Of a stretch of 64,000 nucleotides of DNA, positions 62,164 to 64,000 are shown piece after piece; position 1 is the stretch's first letter, and each line of letters opens with the position of its first letter. The notes under the pieces were generated by a model. The model searched no databases, had not been told where the DNA came from, and saw only the letters and a list, made by a program, of their open reading frames with translations. A program made the position numbers and the translations under genes. Origin of the DNA: Gemmatimonadales bacterium (GTDB taxonomy: Bacteria > Gemmatimonadota > Gemmatimonadetes > Gemmatimonadales > GWC2-71-9); NCBI GenBank assembly GCA_036265815.1, contig DATAOI010000015.1:1-64000 (forward strand). The letters are read 5' to 3'.

Positions 62164-63078
62164 GTGCACACACCCGTATCCCGTAGAGACCTCCTCAAAC
62201 ACGCGGCCGTCGCCGCCGCGGCCATCCTGCTCCCGGCTCGGCGGATCTGGGCCGGAACGCCGCGGCCGGACCCCGACCACACGCGCCTCCGCGCGTGGAC
62301 ATCGGCGCTTCGCACCGAGGGATTGTCCCGGCGGGATGCCCCGCTCGGGCGTGCTACCGTCCGCGTGGGCGAGCTGGCCGCCGGCACGCCCTACGAGCCG
62401 TTCACCCTCGAGGCCTACCTGCGTGCCGGCGACAGCCCGTCGCGAGAGCCGCTGACCCTGTCGCTCACCAGGTTCGACTGCACCACGCTGGTGGAGGCGT
62501 GCCTCGCGGTGGCGCGAGTGGCGGCGCAGGATGGCGCGCCCTCCTGGGAACACTTCGGCCGAGCGATCGAACGGATGCGTTACCGCGGCGGGGAGCGGCG
62601 GGGGTACCCGTCCCGGCTGCACTACTTCAGCGAATGGATCAGCGACGGCGCGCGGCGCGGGCTGGTGAAGGACCTTGGCGCGGAGCTGGGCGGGATCGAG
62701 GATGCCCGCCCGCTGCGGTTCATGACCGAGCATCGCGGCAGGTACCCCGCACTGGCGGATGAGGCTGTGTTTCAGGCGATCACCAGGATGGAACACCGGC
62801 TGGACGGCCATGCGCGCCGGGTGGTACCCACCGCGCGCATTCCCGAGCTGGCTGACCGCATCGAGACCGGAGACGTGCTCGGGTTCGCCACGGAGATCCC
62901 GGGACTGGACGTGACTCACGCCGCCCTCGCCTATCGGGACGAGGGCGGCGTGCTCCGGGTGCTGCACGCTCCGCTGTCCGGGGGAGTGGTCCAAGTCACC
63001 CGCGCGACGCTGCCCGAATACGTCGCCGCCATTCGCCGGGCCACCGGGATTCTGGTGGCGCGGCCGCTCTGGGGCTGA
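62164..63078 (+). CDS. DUF1460 protein (NlpC/P60-like amidase, Tat-exported)
   Basis: The 304-residue protein has a Tat-like signal (SRRDLLKHAAVAAAAILLPA). The domain DUF1460 is recognised by LSLTRFDCTTLVEACLAVARV, which includes the catalytic Cys, by RLHYFSEWI and by the His in DVTHAALAYRD. The proposed role is cell-wall peptide hydrolysis. The start is GTG 62164, which lies 18 bases after the cytochrome stop. A remnant of another gene follows at 63089-63295. Confidence 0.85.
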   Translation: MHTPVSRRDLLKHAAVAAAAILLPARRIWAGTPRPDPDHTRLRAWTSALRTEGLSRRDAPLGRATVRVGELAAGTPYEPFTLEAYLRAGDSPSREPLTLSLTRFDCTTLVEACLAVARVAAQDGAPSWEHFGRAIERMRYRGGERRGYPSRLHYFSEWISDGARRGLVKDLGAELGGIEDARPLRFMTEHRGRYPALADEAVFQAITRMEHRLDGHARRVVPTARIPELADRIETGDVLGFATEIPGLDVTHAALAYRDEGGVLRVLHAPLSGGVVQVTRATLPEYVAAIRRATGILVARPLWG

Positions 63079-63088
63079 TGCCGCGTCG

Positions 63089-63295
63089 GCCGGACCACAG
63101 CTGACGCGCTACCAGCTTCGGCCGCCCTCCGGCAGCGCCTTCCAGAGCGATGTCGCCGAGCTGTTCACGGTACGAGACGGCAAGATCGCGTCGCTCCGCA
63201 TCTACTTCGATTCCGCACGTTTCCGAAATTCTCTCCGTGAGCGAAGTCACAGGCCCGCGTCATCATTGGGGCGCCGATTCGTGACACAAAGGTGA
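63089..63295 (+). pseudogene. remnant of a SnoaL-like (NTF2-fold) gene
   Basis: The frame 63089-63295 encodes a C-terminal piece of an NTF2-fold domain: AFQSDVAELFTVRDGKIASLRIYFDSARF is the usual last-strand motif (VRDGKI...RIYFD). There is no start codon and the N-terminal half is missing; upstream is the DUF1460 stop. The frame ends at TGA 63293-63295 after a non-homologous tail. It looks like a decayed or truncated gene, not an expressed one. The 100 bases after it, to 63396, show only the start region of the next gene. Confidence 0.6.
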
Positions 63296-63396
63296 CTCTG
63301 GTCACTGGAGGGGACAGCGCCAGCCATTAGGCTAGCTCACAGATGCGGCTACGGGTGCCGCGAGGGATGGAGGCGCTTCGACTCGAAAGGTGCTTG

Positions 63397-64000
63397 ATGG
63401 CCACCTCACCGAACCATCTCACCACCTCGGTTGAGGATAGACTGCGCTTTCTAGCGCAGGTGCTCGAAGCGGTCCGCGACAGCGTGATCTTCACCGACCT
63501 CGACGGCCGAATCCAGTACTGGAATCGCGGGGCCGAGGAGGTGTTCGGGTACCCGGCCGAGGAGATGGTCGGGCAAACGCCGGCGGTCCTCTATCCGTCG
63601 GCAGGCTCGGCCACCCTCGCCATGGACCTGGAACGCATCATGGCAGGCGGGGTCTATGTGGCGACCTGGGAGGGACGGCGGAAGGACGGATCGACGGTCT
63701 GGGTGGATGTAAAGACCACGCGGGTGGAGGATTCCACCGGGGCACCCATCGGGTTCCTGGGAGTCGCCAAGGACGCCACCGACCGGAAGCGAGCCGAAGA
63801 GGCGCTGGTCCAGAGCGAGCGCCGGTATCGGCAGGTCTCGCAGGCGAGCCGGGAGGCGCTCTGGGAGTGGGACCTCGAGAGGGGCAAGGTCGAATGGAGC
63901 GCGGGTGCGGAGACGATCTTCGGCTACGCGCCGGGTGCGATCAGCCCCAATGGCACGCTCTGGCCCGACCAGATCCATCCGGAGGACCGCACCCGTAGCC
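63397..64000 (+). CDS. PAS-domain sensor protein, N-terminal part (3' end outside window)
   Basis: The first ~201 residues are visible. PAS-1 covers ~15-130: VLEAVRDSVIFTDLDGRIQYWN, GAEEVFGYPAEEMVGQ, then GVAKDATDRKRAEEAL (PAC motif). PAS-2 begins at ~140 with SERRYRQVSQASREALWEWDL and continues past the end. The ending is unknown, so it may be a histidine kinase or GGDEF protein. ATG 63397 has AAAGG 7 bases upstream; in-frame ATGs at 63343 and 63367 are alternatives. Confidence 0.88.
   Translation, partial: MATSPNHLTTSVEDRLRFLAQVLEAVRDSVIFTDLDGRIQYWNRGAEEVFGYPAEEMVGQTPAVLYPSAGSATLAMDLERIMAGGVYVATWEGRRKDGSTVWVDVKTTRVEDSTGAPIGFLGVAKDATDRKRAEEALVQSERRYRQVSQASREALWEWDLERGKVEWSAGAETIFGYAPGAISPNGTLWPDQIHPEDRTRS

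Overview
The window is GC-rich DNA, densely packed with genes on both strands. It has Gram-negative envelope genes: a TamA/BamA-type barrel next to a TamB-type translocator, lipoproteins with lipoboxes, and outer-membrane-barrel-like proteins. Combined with a Ser/Thr kinase carrying TPR repeats, a split LigD system, an arsenosugar-type radical SAM cluster and many STAS, FHA and PP2C signalling parts, this suggests a chromosome segment from Gemmatimonadota or a neighbouring lineage. That assignment is an inference from gene content; no rRNA is present. There is one tRNA (Asn) and no integrase, transposase, CRISPR array or plasmid gene. The window looks like core chromosome.

Layout. 1-4892: the end of a GHKL ATPase, a STAS-like/winged-helix partner, a Cys/Met-type PLP enzyme, then ftsE-ftsX and an EnvC-like factor. 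4893-12977: a divergent REC-GAF-GGDEF protein, endonuclease IV, a barrel plus metzincin-lipoprotein pair, PEP carboxykinase, an HD hydrolase, a DUF411 protein, a small lipoprotein and a GNAT enzyme. 12974-18095 (minus): PP2C phosphatase, triple-FHA protein, ABC exporter half and a YbhN-type membrane protein. 18181-24802: UvrA, a PLP decarboxylase, an EamA transporter, an AlkA-type glycosylase and two small unknown genes. 25072-30602: an unknown lipoprotein, tRNA-Asn, a delta-prime-like ATPase, MoaC and two lytic transglycosylases. 30731-37584 (minus): two small unknowns, an arsenosugar-type cluster with a branched-chain aminotransferase inside it, and a hybrid histidine kinase. 37728-42283: a secreted protein, a four-gene LigD-type operon and a MarR-GNAT fusion with a palindromic operator. 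42313-49546 (minus): TamA/BamA-like and TamB-like proteins. 49790-64000: a pseudo-receiver, then a long minus-strand run (59174 down to 50217) with an ABC importer, a STAS protein, a Ser/Thr kinase and small-molecule enzymes. Diverging from it are a large kinase-TPR protein, a cytochrome c lipoprotein, a DUF1460 protein, a remnant of a SnoaL-like gene and the start of a PAS sensor.

Gene cooperation. Translational coupling by 1-4 base overlaps is frequent and defines likely operons: 1-2089, ftsE-ftsX-envC, the barrel and metzincin, pckA-HD, the LigD set, the arsenosugar set and the ABC-STAS-kinase set. The observations I rate highest are: a dispersed long-hairpin repeat, one copy of which encodes the signal peptide of the EnvC-like protein; the ABC importer with a STAS protein and a kinase in one operon; the complete but split LigD module; the arsenosugar cluster without ArsM; and two genes whose only visible start is CTG inside a CTGA overlap.
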